In this document: positions 48,017-59,308 of the stretch, piece by piece
Position numbering within the stretch: the first letter of the stretch is position 1
Layout of the letters: each line of letters starts with the position of its first letter
Origin: Nymphaea colorata
Taxonomy: Eukaryota > Streptophyta > Magnoliopsida > Nymphaeales > Nymphaeaceae
NCBI RefSeq assembly: GCF_008831285.2
Contig: NC_045145.1
Span: forward strand, 13,700,802 to 13,764,801
Reading direction: 5' to 3'
Length of the DNA stretch: 64,000 nt
Translations under genes and position numbers: made by a program
Notes under the pieces: generated by a model
The model's database searches: none
Seen by the model: the letters and a program-made list of their open reading frames with translations, nothing else
Told to the model about the DNA's origin: nothing

Positions 48017-49441
48017 GCTGGCGCCGCCCTTTGTGCCATGGACGGTTGGTTATCGACCACTTTTATTTTATTATGACTTGCTCGTCCAAGGCCTGCTGCT
48101 TGCCTTTTGCTTAGCTTCGCTGACGTGATCTTCCCCATGTCCTGTCCTGTAAGGCCGATCCAACACGCTTCTTCCCGCTGCATGCTGTCGTCCATGTCCT
48201 GTAAGGCGTTCTTCGTTAGGACAATGGCAGGGATTTGACTTTGTTGAAAACAATATCTAAGTATCTTACGCTTTTGTCTAGTAGACACCTTTCCGTCGAT
48301 TTAACCTTTAAGGCGCATTTGTTTATGGCTGATCTACATCTTTTAGATCCTGATTTGAGATATTCCAAAGAGACTGAAATTCTTCTTTTCTTTTCTTTTC
48401 TTTTTTCTTTGTCGGTAGCTGTTTTGGGACTTGGGTAGAGAGCAATAATTGGAGCTCTCAATTAATCAGGTTGTTATGGACATAGATCCTGATCTAAAAA
48501 GAAAAAATATCTGAAGAAGAAAACACAAGTGTAGGCATGAAAAACTCTTAAATCCAAGTCAAGTCAAGACCAGGCCCATGATTTTTGTTTGGATAACTGA
48601 TCGGAACGAAATGACCAGCTATTCCTTTTGCATTTCTTCCACATATATATCATTTACATATACATACTTGATACGATATGATGTAACTGGTACTGGAGAG
48701 ACCAAGCGGTCCAACCTTGACTAATTTTTATTGGAATATTTTGCAAAAAAACACTTAAATTTTCCAAACTAAAAACAACATGTTCAATTTAAAAATGGGC
48801 CCTAAATTCATATGTACAATAACAATAACTAGCTACTCGTATGTTAAGGCATTTCACCTCTGATAAAATCTGCGCACACATTAAAAAGTTCCTCTCTCCT
48901 GAATAGTTAGTTGGGTTTCCATGAATTTGACAAAAGACAAATATGATCCTTTTTGGAGTTTGCTATTGGAATCCATAATATACCTAGGGGCGTTTGATAG
49001 CCTTGGATTTATGATCCAAGCTGATTTGATATTATTAAGAATCTCCAATCCACATATTTAGAGTCAGACCTCACTGCCGATCTGGCCTCAAACATGAGTT
49101 TTTCATCATGAACTGATGATCTGATCAAATTCTCTTGGGTGAAATCTGATGTTTGTTTATATTGCGGTTCCTACATAAGAGGTTGTTGAGGGATGGCAGG
49201 GCTTCTAGCCAGGTGGGTGGGAGAGGTCAAGGATTGAAGACTTAGATGATGACAATGTAGATGAAAAGTGAAGACGCACTACCTTATGGGAAAGTAGGGG
49301 CATTGATGGATCACCAGTGGCTGATAGTATTTGGGAAGTGGTTGTTATTAGCTAAAGCCTCGAGGTCACCAAATCTCGCACTAACATGGGCATAATCAAC
49401 TCGCTGTGGATAGTGGAACATCCTCAAACATACGGCTTGTG

Positions 49442-49456
49442 GTGTGTGTGTGTGTT

Positions 49457-49487
<31 letters not shown>
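49442..49487. repeat. Compound (GT)n(GA)n microsatellite
   Basis: About 7 GT units, a short spacer, then about 14 GA units. A TA run lies 65 bp farther on. Confidence 0.9.
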
Positions 49488-50552
49488 ACAAGCTCAAATA
49501 GAATAACGAAAAGCAAGCAGAACAGAACAAGCAAACTTGTACCCTAATCGTTATATATATATATATATACATATAATCAATCCAACTTTTTTTAAGGTCT
49601 AAATCATCAACAAGGTATCCACTCATTTTCACATAGCTCTTTGTCTGGCGGTTGTGCAAAACTCGTCATCCATGGGTGGGTGCTGCATCTGATTACCGGA
49701 GTAGAGTTAACGGGATTTCAGAGATTTATGTACCTCTCTCGTCAACTTCACCTGCTGACTCGAGAGTGATCAACCATGAGCTTTTTAAAACTCCTACATC
49801 ATGTTTTACAAAGCTTACTTTTTAAAAATCGATTGTTTTTCCTATGTCTAATAACATTACTGTAGGACATCGACGCCTAAAAACAAATCCACCTAAAAGA
49901 ATCTCACTGAGTCTTCACCTAACGCTTTTTTGAGATCCACGCTAGGGGTTTAATGTTCAGTTGTCACTAATTTCGGATCTCCTCAGACCTTATAGGAAAT
50001 CAAATGCAACCTTAACCTCTTGCTTTCAAATATGCTGTCTTCAACGTGCGTAGATTGATGATTATGATATTTTAAATTTTTTTATCGCAGCCACATTTTG
50101 GTAATAACTCAACTACTCGATATGAAGGATGAGACGTATTGTTTAATAAGTAGTTCCACATCGAGCATGAAGATTCTCTCTTTTTCTTCTTATTAAGTGT
50201 GATAGAGGAGATGGCAAAAAAAACTAGAGAGGGAGATTCAAGATGTAACTTGAGTGAAGAAAAAAACAAGCACCATCGAAAACCGACAATTAGTATTGTT
50301 TGACTTGACCCAGCCAGCTCTTCTTGCTTCCAAGGGATTCTATATATTAAGAATTTCATTTTTCACAAACTTCCAATGAACGTCATCGTCAATCGTTCTG
50401 CCGACATCAGCACATGTGATATTGGAAAAAGAATGTGACAGCATCCATTTGAGCAAGTCAAATGGCCCGCACCTCTCCATGTCCAGTTAATTGTTTCTGG
50501 TTGATGATGTGAACTTGGACCGGCTTAAAGACGGGAGAGAATTTCTTGAGTT

Positions 50553-50703
50553 GGTCTACAATCCAAGTGGATGGAGCTGATTCACTTGCTGGTCTACAAT
50601 CCAAGTGGATGGAGCTGATTCACTTGCTGGTCTACAATCCAAGTGGATGGAGCTGATTCACTTGCTGGTCTACAATCCAAGTGGATGGAGCTGATTCACT
50701 TGC
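50553..50703 (+). repeat. 38-bp minisatellite, four copies
   Basis: Units start at 50553, 50591, 50629 and 50667 (GGTCTACAATCCAAGTGGAT...) and are identical by eye. The unit length is not a multiple of three and no coding frame runs through it. Confidence 0.95.
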
Positions 50704-51596
50704 CCGCTCCTGCAAATGGGGCTGGCCTTTCAGCACGTCACCTCTCAGGTACTTGGTTTGATACCCAATTAAACTCAAGAAATCTGAGTATGAACCACCT
50801 GCCCTGCCCTCTCCTTAAGCATTTTGGCTGTGGCTGATCAAATGCCATTTGATATAAGGAATCTTAAAATTTAACAAGTGCCAAGTTGTAACAAACTACT
50901 CTTTATGACGGGAAACTGATATATAAATAATTCTAGCCCCAACTGCCCGCACAAGCCCACACCTAGCTTAACCACAAATTGAAAGCGTGATCAACCCTTA
51001 AGCGCACTCAGAGCGCCCTACACGAGTTCGCGTTTTGATCAGCTTGAGCTGTTTCCCTAAAACCAATCACAAATTTGGCTTTACTTTAACAAGTTATTGT
51101 TCCAAACATTGTTGTCGAAAATGGATACGACATCATTCTTTTTCTCTGTTTCTTTGAAATGATTCAAGAAATGGATTGTATGTAAGTTAATTGGTTATGG
51201 AGGAGTGCAAAGTTTAAATGATTCTTCATTCGTTTTCTTTTTTCTTTTTTCTCATTTTTTATATGTGCCTCTGTGTTTTCATACAAGTATTGGTAAAATG
51301 AATTTTCATATGTGTATGTGTGTCATTGCCATTAATTTTTCACAATATTAATCCCGTAAAATCAGATGGTCCAGTGCTGAGCCTATTTAAGAGCTATTGA
51401 TTGTATACTCTGATATTTCTTTTAATGAGAAAAATGACAGTGACTGAACAATTCTACGTCTAAATTTTTTGGTCCATCAGCCTCAACTTTTGGTTCGAAG
51501 CGGGTCATACGCCATCCATCCCTTTCTTGTAAGAGCAGTGTGCATCTGTTGCGCTCCAATCAACTTCGAAGTCGTCTCTGCTGCCTATCAAGAGCC

Positions 51597-51604
51597 TATA
51601 AAAG
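51597..51604 (+). promoter_or_regulatory. TATA box of ERF-F
   Basis: TATAAAAG lies 51 bp upstream of the ERF-F ATG, with CCAAT at 51556-51560. Transcription would start near 51627-51630, so the leader would be only about 20 bases. Confidence 0.65.
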
Positions 51605-51630
51605 GCATCCATGACATTCTTCCCATTGCA

Positions 51631-51648
51631 ATGCTCGTGGAGGATTAA
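51631..51648 (+). other. Minimal upstream ORF overlapping the ERF-F start
   Basis: ATG CTC GTG GAG GAT TAA: five codons whose stop shares one base with the main ATG (TAATG). Whether it lies in the mRNA depends on the exact start site, which the TATA position places at almost the same base. Confidence 0.4.
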
Positions 51649-52745
51649 TGGAGGGGGAGAAGGGCAAAAGGATCGTCAGTGATCTGCCGTTGGCTAGAAA
51701 GCCAAAGAAGCTCGGTGCGTCCTCGCTCTCCAAAGTGGAGGAGGAGTCGATCATTATCCAAACGTTGACTATGGTCTTCACCGGTGAGACGTCTGGTGCA
51801 ACGCCAGAGATTCGGCCGAGTGACAGGATGCTGGTGGAGGAGGAAGAAGTGACGGGGAGGAACAAAGTGAAGAAGTATCGAGGAGTAAGGCTGAGGCCGT
51901 CCGGGAAGTGGGCGGCAGAGATACGTGCCCATCAAGCCGGACGGATCTGGCTGGGCACCTACGACACCGCGGAAGCCGCAGCTCAGGTGTACGATGCGGC
52001 TGCCATCCGACTCCGGGGAGACAAAGCTAAGCTCAACTTTCCTGAGGCAGAGAAGCCGGAGTTGAAGACCAGTGACCAAGATGGTCAGCGCCATTTATGG
52101 ATTCTAAACCAAAACGAAGAAGGAAAAGCGCTAGCACAATGCCATGAAAGTGGTGGCGGTGGGACCTCTCTTAAGTACACAGCGGATAACCCTCCGCCCG
52201 TCAATTTACAGCAGCAGAAGGAAGGATATGGCGGCTTTGCTCACCTGACACTGCCGCAAGGCGGATATGCTTCTGGGGCTTCTATTGAACCCAATTTAAG
52301 CGGCTGCTGCAATACGTATCTTCCTCTATGGGAGAATTGGGAAGTGGGGAGCTCAAGCACAGAACAGAAATGGAGTACCAATGCAGTCAGTTCGTTTTTC
52401 GATCTCCCTTTCGACTCAGCTCCGACTTGGAGTATCAATGCAGATGATCCCAACTTCTGGCACAGTCTCTCATATGAGGACTTGGATCAGCTCCAGCCGT
52501 CCGCACGCAACCACCAAGAAGTGCATGACCACGTGCATTCAGAGCTACAGCACCAGAACCAGAACCAGCAGCTGCTGCTGCAACAAGAAGGAGCTCTCAG
52601 TGGCTTCACTACTCCCTCTGATTTTCAATTTGCAATTCCACGGGAGCCCATCAAATGGAGCTCTGATGCTACTGATCAGTATCAATCTGGTACTGGCGAA
52701 TTTCACGTACAACAGCCAGAGCAGCCCCACGAATCGCAGCGCTAG
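51648..52745 (+). CDS. AP2/ERF factor, group X type, copy F
   Basis: Single exon, 365 residues. N-terminal helix: [21 protein letters not shown] (27-47). AP2 domain at 77-131: [19 protein letters not shown], then [20 protein letters not shown] and [14 protein letters not shown]. It shares the Trp-to-Ser change of B and C. In addition the loop after EIR is one residue shorter and lacks the usual Asp-Pro (AHQAG for DPHRRI), while the Arg and Trp of RxW remain. The C-terminal half is Gln-rich. It ends SQR at a TAG, yet the next codons in frame (QEGVDGHAPFT, then TAA) match the tails of ERF-C and psi-G, so the last 11 residues or so were lost by a CAG-to-TAG change. The start ATG is 51 bp after the TATA box. 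It is the intact partner of psi-G. Probably a functional nuclear factor, but the most derived of the four. Confidence 0.9.
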   Translation: MEGEKGKRIVSDLPLARKPKKLGASSLSKVEEESIIIQTLTMVFTGETSGATPEIRPSDRMLVEEEEVTGRNKVKKYRGVRLRPSGKWAAEIRAHQAGRIWLGTYDTAEAAAQVYDAAAIRLRGDKAKLNFPEAEKPELKTSDQDGQRHLWILNQNEEGKALAQCHESGGGGTSLKYTADNPPPVNLQQQKEGYGGFAHLTLPQGGYASGASIEPNLSGCCNTYLPLWENWEVGSSSTEQKWSTNAVSSFFDLPFDSAPTWSINADDPNFWHSLSYEDLDQLQPSARNHQEVHDHVHSELQHQNQNQQLLLQQEGALSGFTTPSDFQFAIPREPIKWSSDATDQYQSGTGEFHVQQPEQPHESQR

Positions 52746-55700
52746 CAAGAAGGAGTTGATGGGCATGCTCCATTTACTTAAACCAGTGAAGCTTTTATTT
52801 TATCGAATCCCAAAGCTTCAAAAGGAGGAGGAGAAGAATAACAGAAAGGGAAGATGGCGGCTACTCGTTTATTGATCCAATACTTAAGAAATCTGTGTGA
52901 AGAAAGAATGAGAGAGTTTCATGTGTTCAGCCGCCCAATGAGGAACCGGTAAATTAAGGGGCACTGTTGGTGCAATAATCCACCGTCGAGTAGCGGCGGA
53001 TGGAAAAGTTTAGATTGGACTGTTGGAAAGGGTGCTGGCCGCTGGGATGTAGGAAGCAGGTTCCTCAATGCCAATGGTGGGCTTCCGATACGAAGCCGTG
53101 TGGATCTCAATGCAATCGGTCCTTCACCCGTTCCGTCTTCTGCTGGTAGAGCTCCTTACATGTTCTACGCGCAAGCGTGCACCTATGAATCGGCCGCGGA
53201 ATTGAATCGGTTTTTTGTCACCAATTCGCTCTAAATCAGCTAATAATTCAGCTACCTTCTTATACATGTTGTAGTATAAGAAAACGAAAATGAGGTCATG
53301 CGTCTTTTTTTTTAATAGATTTGGTTCTTTAATTAAGCTAACCTCCATTAAATGATCTAATGAACATGCATATTAAGACAAATCATTTTCATGGTCACAT
53401 GTAATATTTTCTTAATCAAATAGAAAATGAACGGACCATACTATTGCAACAACTTACATGTCAAAAGTCAACCAGTTTATATATATATGTTTGTGTGCGT
53501 GCGTGTGTTTGAACGCCGGCAAAAAAAAAAAAAAAAAATCTGCTGAGGTCCGTCCGTGGTAGTAAAGGTACTCTCTCAAATTGGATCGCTGACCTTGACT
53601 TTGAAAATTGCTGCTGACGTGATGTAAATTCTGCGGCTGGGGAGAAGTTGGAGATATGAAAAACGTGCCTTAATTTGTCATTCTCACTGCCACGGCTTGC
53701 GTAGTCAAGTTATTTATGCGCGTCTTTTTGTCGCCTGTTTGTGCCAAACACGTTTTTAGCCCTTCGTGGCCTTCCAAAGACGCTATTTAGTAACTATAAT
53801 TAAGCCTGCTATAATAACAAGTTGGGCCTGTTCGGGTCACGCTTGAGCCCGGGCCTGAGTCAGGTTGGGTACTCGGTAGAGGTTCGGGTTCCGCCCGGTG
53901 CCCAGACCTAACCATAATAGGTCGTTATTATTTCATAATTTGAGGTAAGTTTATAAAACATTTGTATTATAGTGTTTCAAAATTCCATTTTTAATTTTTA
54001 GCAAATGCATAAAACAAGTGCGGCATGGAGAACAACCTTGTTTGGCATAAGGTAGTGTGGGGGTTTATTCATGAGTATCCTTGAATTGAATTATCTCATC
54101 CAGATCGCTTTGTCTACGACATAAAAAGTAATTGTCACCTGGTTGGCCGGTAGAATTTTGAGACGAAGAAAAGCGACAACTAATCACCTACCTCCCGGCT
54201 GCATCAGAACATTCATGAATGTCGAGGACGGCGTACAAAACGCCATCCCTTTGCCGACACATGAGGATCGGCCGCGTATTCTGTCGCAGAAAATGGTGAA
54301 CGATTTGAGGGCCTACGTCCTTTTACAGCGGCCGCGTATTCATTGTCATGTACTACCTGTCTCTCTTTCTGTTTCTTCTTGTAAAAAAATAATGAATTGG
54401 CCGCGTTGTACGTTGATGCGTCGATTCGTAAAGCAGGTATATATAGTTAACTATATTACCATATGTTCCGACTAATCGGATCTTGAACACGGCTGGCTTC
54501 TGTGTCGGGCAGGTTTGAACTTGGACATACGGAATTCAGTACCATAACAAGGTTCTTATTTACTAAGATTTGAACTGCGGCAAAATTGGGTATTCATTAA
54601 ATTTGGTAAGAGACATCTTGCTCCAAATTCAAGCCAAGCCAGGTTACAGACTATATGTCAATTTTTATACTGAATTTCAACTAGTTCAGGCGTCAACCAT
54701 TGACATTCCCCACACCTTGTTTCTCTAATTCATGCTTTGCTGCCGGCCTCGGCCCCTCGCGACCTCACTTTCACATGAAGCTACACAAGTACAGGAAAGA
54801 TCGACGATGGAGGATTTTTTTTTTTTTTTGGCAAGTGTGTTTTTGAATTACTATCCAACTATCAATGACGTTTGGTACTTGGAGTTTTAATTATCGGTAT
54901 CCAAGTGATATTAAAAAGTTACTTTTGTGGTGCAGCAGGACAACATCGTGCCAAACTTAATTGGTATGAACTGAACAAAAAAGGAAGTTGAAAAGAAGGA
55001 AGAATTTAAACCTGAACTTACCTACATGATGAACATAAAGTGGTTGAAGATCCATGCGTGATGTGTGATCCACCGGGCGGAGGGAAGGGGGGCCGCCTAG
55101 GCCATGGCCCCACCCCAACCAATGAAATTTTTTTTTTATACATTGAAAAAAATAATATTTTTTAATTACGTAATATATTTTTTGTATTAAAATTCAGTTT
55201 TGCCCTACTTGGATCCAAAGATAGGACTGTCGGGCCGCCCTTAAAGAAAATCCTAGCTTCGCCCCTGAGCTTTACATCCATGACCTCAAAGCGAGCTCAC
55301 AAGCCGTACGTTTGCGATGTGACGTTGCAAGAAAATTAAAGATCCAGGAAATTGGCAATATCAGAGATTGGAAACTTGCCCCTTCTCAGCTCATGAGGTG
55401 GGTTCTTTACAGCAACACCGCAAGCTGCAATGAGTCGTTCGTCACCAAAGTTGGAGGCTAAAAATTTGCATTCTAAAACGGCATATATACCTCATCTTTG
55501 TAGACAGTTTTCTGGTGACGATGGAGCGCCATCCATCATTGTATGCCGCCTTCTTGCGATTATATTGAACGGATTATTTGTGGTCATCCATACTGGGGTG
55601 CTTTATTTATAAGTGCTTAAGGATCCTTGTCTGTATGTGTATGTATTTGTATATGTACAATGTATGTATGTAACACTGTGTGTGCATATGTATTCTAATG

Positions 55701-58530
55701 CATGTGTGTATATATATATATATATGCTGCTCTTAATTAATTGCCAGTACTGTATTCAGATTCCACCACCATTCGTGACCCTAGTTCAGGTTTCTGGCCT
55801 AATTACCACCGGTCTCTAGTCACCTTCTGGTCTCAAAATGTTTAATTAAGCAAGTGAACTTAGTAACATGCAAACTAGCACGAGAGGCGGATTAGCTGTT
55901 GTCTGTGAATATGAAAGAGATAAAGAGAAGCATTAACATCCAGGCTTGGGACTGTCAGAATCCGGTGGTGGTGCTTGGATGGAAGACTAGAGAAACTTGG
56001 ATTCCTCCATATAAGGACGTAGTATATATTGGTAGGTACTGAGGGCTAGCATAGCTGATCAGAAGGCAATGATCTTGAAAACAGCAGCGGAGCACGTGTT
56101 TGGAGGATAGAGAGGGAGGTGGCCGGTGCAAGAGAGGGAAAGGAGTAATTATCTGTCGGCCCTCAATATGATTGACAGATCTCAAAAAGTTTCTTATGGA
56201 AATCTTCTTAAAATGTCTTGCAAGTATGTGATGACAAAAGGATCCGGCGTAGAAGGATTCCTGGCTAGGAGCATATGTTTCCTCGGAATATTGTTGTTTC
56301 CTGGCGATGGGCTTGACGGGATCCAATGCTAAATTGTGCCATTAACAAGGTCAATTATCAGTTTAATACGGATGTAAATTCTGCCAGAAGTCCGTGCGTA
56401 CTTTTAGTAACGCATCTTAATTCCATGCTCATCTATGTTGATCATGGACTCAAGCAATTAACCTTCTGACCCCCTTTAGTCCGTATCACGACTTGTACAG
56501 TAATTGCATGAAACAATGACGCCAATCTTCAATATCCTAGGTCAGCTGCTCATGGATCCAGAAGTTATTTTGATTAGGTTTCCATCTGCCACGGCACGGC
56601 CGCTTCTTCATGTTTGTGATGATTCTTTCTAATGGTTCGCAAGTAGTGTCGTGCGACTTCTCGACGGCATAAGCAGAAGCGCCGGGGACGCTCCCGAACG
56701 TCCCTGCGATAATAAATTAAGTTCCACGCTCATGGTAAAACCATCTGAAAAAATTAGAAAACGCTGGAAGTAATTACCCGTAGATAAAGGAACTAAACAA
56801 CGCTTAGCAAAAGTAGAACCTGCAGATTTACTTTGGGTTGGAGCACATCTTTTTCTTTTTGTCACTTTTACTTTGAAATATATATGACATAATATCTTAG
56901 CCTTGTATGACCAAACCGCGCCCCGATTGTTTTCCTGTTAGACTGACTCGGATTTTTCTCAACGGCGTAGACACTGCCATTGCTCAGAAACCACTCTTGC
57001 GGTGGGAAACCTAACCGCGTCTGCTGTACGTATGATGTTCTGGTCAGTATAAAACTCTAAAGCAAAAGGCTTGAACCTCTAGGATCTTCATCCAGGCGAA
57101 TAACCATGAAAAAAGAAAAAAATTCTTGTACGTGTCCTTCTCGCGTGGGAAAGTAAGCCAGGGATGCCGGTTGCTTCTTAACAGGCGTTTTGACCTTAAA
57201 GAGAATCACCTACTAGGTGATCTTATCTCCTATCCATTCGCACCTGCTGACAATGGCATTTCCAGATTATATTGTAACATAAAGAAGGTGGCAATTTGCT
57301 TTATCCTATTTCTAGAGTGCTCTCAAGTAAATATAAGACCCATAAAAATGTTGAATCCATGACAAAGAACTTGTTTGTCCTTGACTCAAACCATACGCAA
57401 TTGGGTTGAGTTGCAGACAAAGAACATTTGCTTGCCAACGTGAAGGGATCACCTTTGTCAGCAATTAGGAACCCATTGATGCGACATCTGCAAAATTTTC
57501 AGCAAGATCATGCGCTTTATTTTGTAGATTGCTAGCTTGAATAATAAACCATGAACCAAGCCAACGGAATGGCTCTAATGCAGCAATCAGAAGCAGGAGA
57601 GCCGAATCACCAGCTGACAGACAAGTATTATAACGCGCAAAGATCATATGGTGGCTGGTGGCAGCTTTCGTGAAAAAATGAATAGAATCAAAAGAAAGAA
57701 TAGGTAAGACAGGAGAAATGGTGACCTAGCAAAGTGAGGTGGGGCCTCGGCCTTCATACGGATGCGCACACTTTGTTTGAATCTTATGGGTAGTACCAAC
57801 TTCGATGTGATGAGGTAAACAGTTTAGGTATGGGCTAAAATTAAATTCACCCTCTACCAAATTGGATTTAGCATAAAGAGCTATATGTGTAACCAAATTT
57901 ACATTCTGCTTCAGATTATACTTTGACTTTATTTTTAAAACCAAATTTGGATGCGACTAGCATAATTAAGGTTCGATGTTAAGTTGTACATAATCCGGCG
58001 AATCATGTATAGGGTTCAGATTCAGTCTCCCTCATGAAACTACGAACTGAACCTAAATCCAATTATGAGTAATTACGCACATCCAAATTCTTTTACCAGA
58101 GCTCGCCCAAATGAATTGGAAACCCGTCATCGTCCCTACCACTGATAGAGTCGTCACCAACGCAGAACCTGCGAATCTATTATGCCATCGGAGAGAAAAT
58201 TCAACTCAAAACCCAAATTTTAGGGTCCTTTTAATCCAGTCTACAACTCAGGTGTGAATAACGTGGCTACTCATCCAAAAGAAGTCGATGTGATAATTAA
58301 AGGTGTTTGCATTTTTGGATCATTTTTTATGAATGAATTGACACACATTAAATGTCAGCACTTCTTTTTATTTTTCGTTGACAGGTCAATTCTCTAAAAT
58401 TTGTCTTCATTATTATTAAAATTAGATTACTATGTGTAGGCACCAGTCATTATTATCTCACATAAATCACTAGAGAGGCGTGTTTAATTAGATGCATGGT
58501 AGTTAACGGGGTGAGTGTTGGTAGCGAGAG
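52399..58530 (+). repeat. Tandem duplication pair 2, left copy
   Basis: Paralogous blocks, left/right: 52399/58984 (ERF C-terminus), 53400/59952 (AAAATGAACGGAyCATA), 53510/60090 (GACGCCGGC-like), 54230/60826 (CACAAAAyGCCAT-like), 56727/60963 (GTAAAACyATCTGAAAA), 57150/61420 (GCCAGGGATGCyGGTTGCTT), 57330/61575, 58481/62388 (TGTTTAATTAGrTGCATGGT). Order and strand are conserved throughout. Confidence 0.85.
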
Positions 58531-58981
58531 TGAGTTGCGTGCACAATTCTGTGCACACAACAAATGATATGAACAAAAAAAAAAGAAAAAAGGTAGAGGT
58601 TAGGGTACTTAATTTGGAGATTTGTTTGTTTTTTTTTTTTTTTTAATGTTCTTTTTAGTCTTTTAAGTTTTTAAATTGTCCTCATAAAAAATTTCATTTT
58701 TACTGATCAAGGGTATTTTGGTCATTAAAAAGGAGCTGCATATAACCAGCTTCAACACCCATTCTACAGAAATTTTTTGTTCATTCTGCTGTCAGTAGAA
58801 AGAGCAAGGTGCAGAATGAACTTTTTATTCATTCTGTTGCCAAAAGTTCCTTATTGCGTTGGATGTGGGTAGCACATATCAGGTTGTGCAGACTGTTTAT
58901 TAAACTGTGCAGCTGTCCCATTAGCGTATGTTCAAAATCTTGGACATCATTGTACAATCCATTGTTGCCGTAATTTACCTA
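52746..58981. other. ERF-F 3' flank and intergenic DNA
   Basis: The first 200 bp are the ERF-F 3' UTR. The remainder is non-coding DNA duplicated at 59.3-62.5 kb. It contains poly-A/poly-T runs (53521, 54817, 58630), a TA run (55708-55725), a G/C-rich relic at 53820-53930 (GGGCCTGTTCGGG..) and the hAT-like relic near 55.1 kb. The open frame at 54143-54475 has no recognisable domain. Confidence 0.45.
55072..55269. mobile_element. Degraded hAT/MITE-like element
   Basis: The right end, read on the minus strand, is CAGGGGCGAAGCTAGGATTT; the left end is CGGGCGGAGGGAAGGGGGGC. CAGGGGCGnAGC-type termini enclosing AT-rich interiors are common in plant non-autonomous hAT-like elements. The left terminus is mutated and no clear target-site duplication is seen. 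Confidence 0.45.
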
Positions 58982-59308
58982 TTCCCTTTCGACCCAGCTC
59001 CGGTTTGGAGCATCAATGCAGATGATCCCGACTTCTGGCACCGTCTCTCTGATGAAGACTTGGATCAGCTCCAGTCGTCCGCATGCAACCACCAAGAAGT
59101 GCATCACCATGTGCACTCGGTGGCTTCACTACGCCCCTTGATTTTCAATTTGCAATTCCACCTTTGCCAATTTACTGGAGACATGATGCAGCTGATCAGT
59201 ATCAAACTGGTGCTCACTGCCGAATTCCACGTGCAGCAGCAGCAAGAGCAGCACCTCGAATCGCAGCCACAGCAAGAACGAGTTGATGGGCATGCTCCAT
59301 TTGCTTAA
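58982..59308 (+). pseudogene. ERF relic psi-G (C-terminal half)
   Basis: Matches ERF-F from its [14 protein letters not shown] block to beyond its stop: [39 protein letters not shown] deletion of about 58 bp then shifts the frame. The frame is regained near TAEFHVQQQQEQ, and it ends SQPQQERVDGHAPFA before TAA. There is no N-terminal half, AP2 domain or promoter. Homology continues through the 3' flank. It is the decayed copy in tandem pair 2, and it preserves the terminal motif that ERF-F has lost to a TAG. Confidence 0.85.

Larger units (their letters stand above)
46320..51596. other. Intergenic region between psi-E and ERF-F
   Basis: AT-rich, with a GATA microsatellite (47984-48016), GT/GA repeats (49442-49487), a TA run (49551-49569) and a 38-bp minisatellite (50553-50703). 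At 47190-47240 a C-rich end (CCCTCCCTCCACCCCTG) resembles the edge of the hAT-like relic near 55.1 kb. No gene is supported. Confidence 0.45.

Noticed and set aside
50553-50703. Regular repeats considered as a CRISPR array
   Set aside because: The 38-bp units are directly abutting with no spacers, and the genome is a plant nuclear one.
53820-53930. GC-rich stretch GGGCCTGTTCGGGTC..GCCCGGTGCCC
   Set aside because: Looks like a degraded dispersed repeat, but no termini or duplication could be defined, so it is not listed as a separate element.
54143-54475. 110-residue open frame between ERF-F and psi-G
   Set aside because: Opens with a TTG codon, has no known domain, and its duplicate near 60.8 kb is not open; treated as non-coding.
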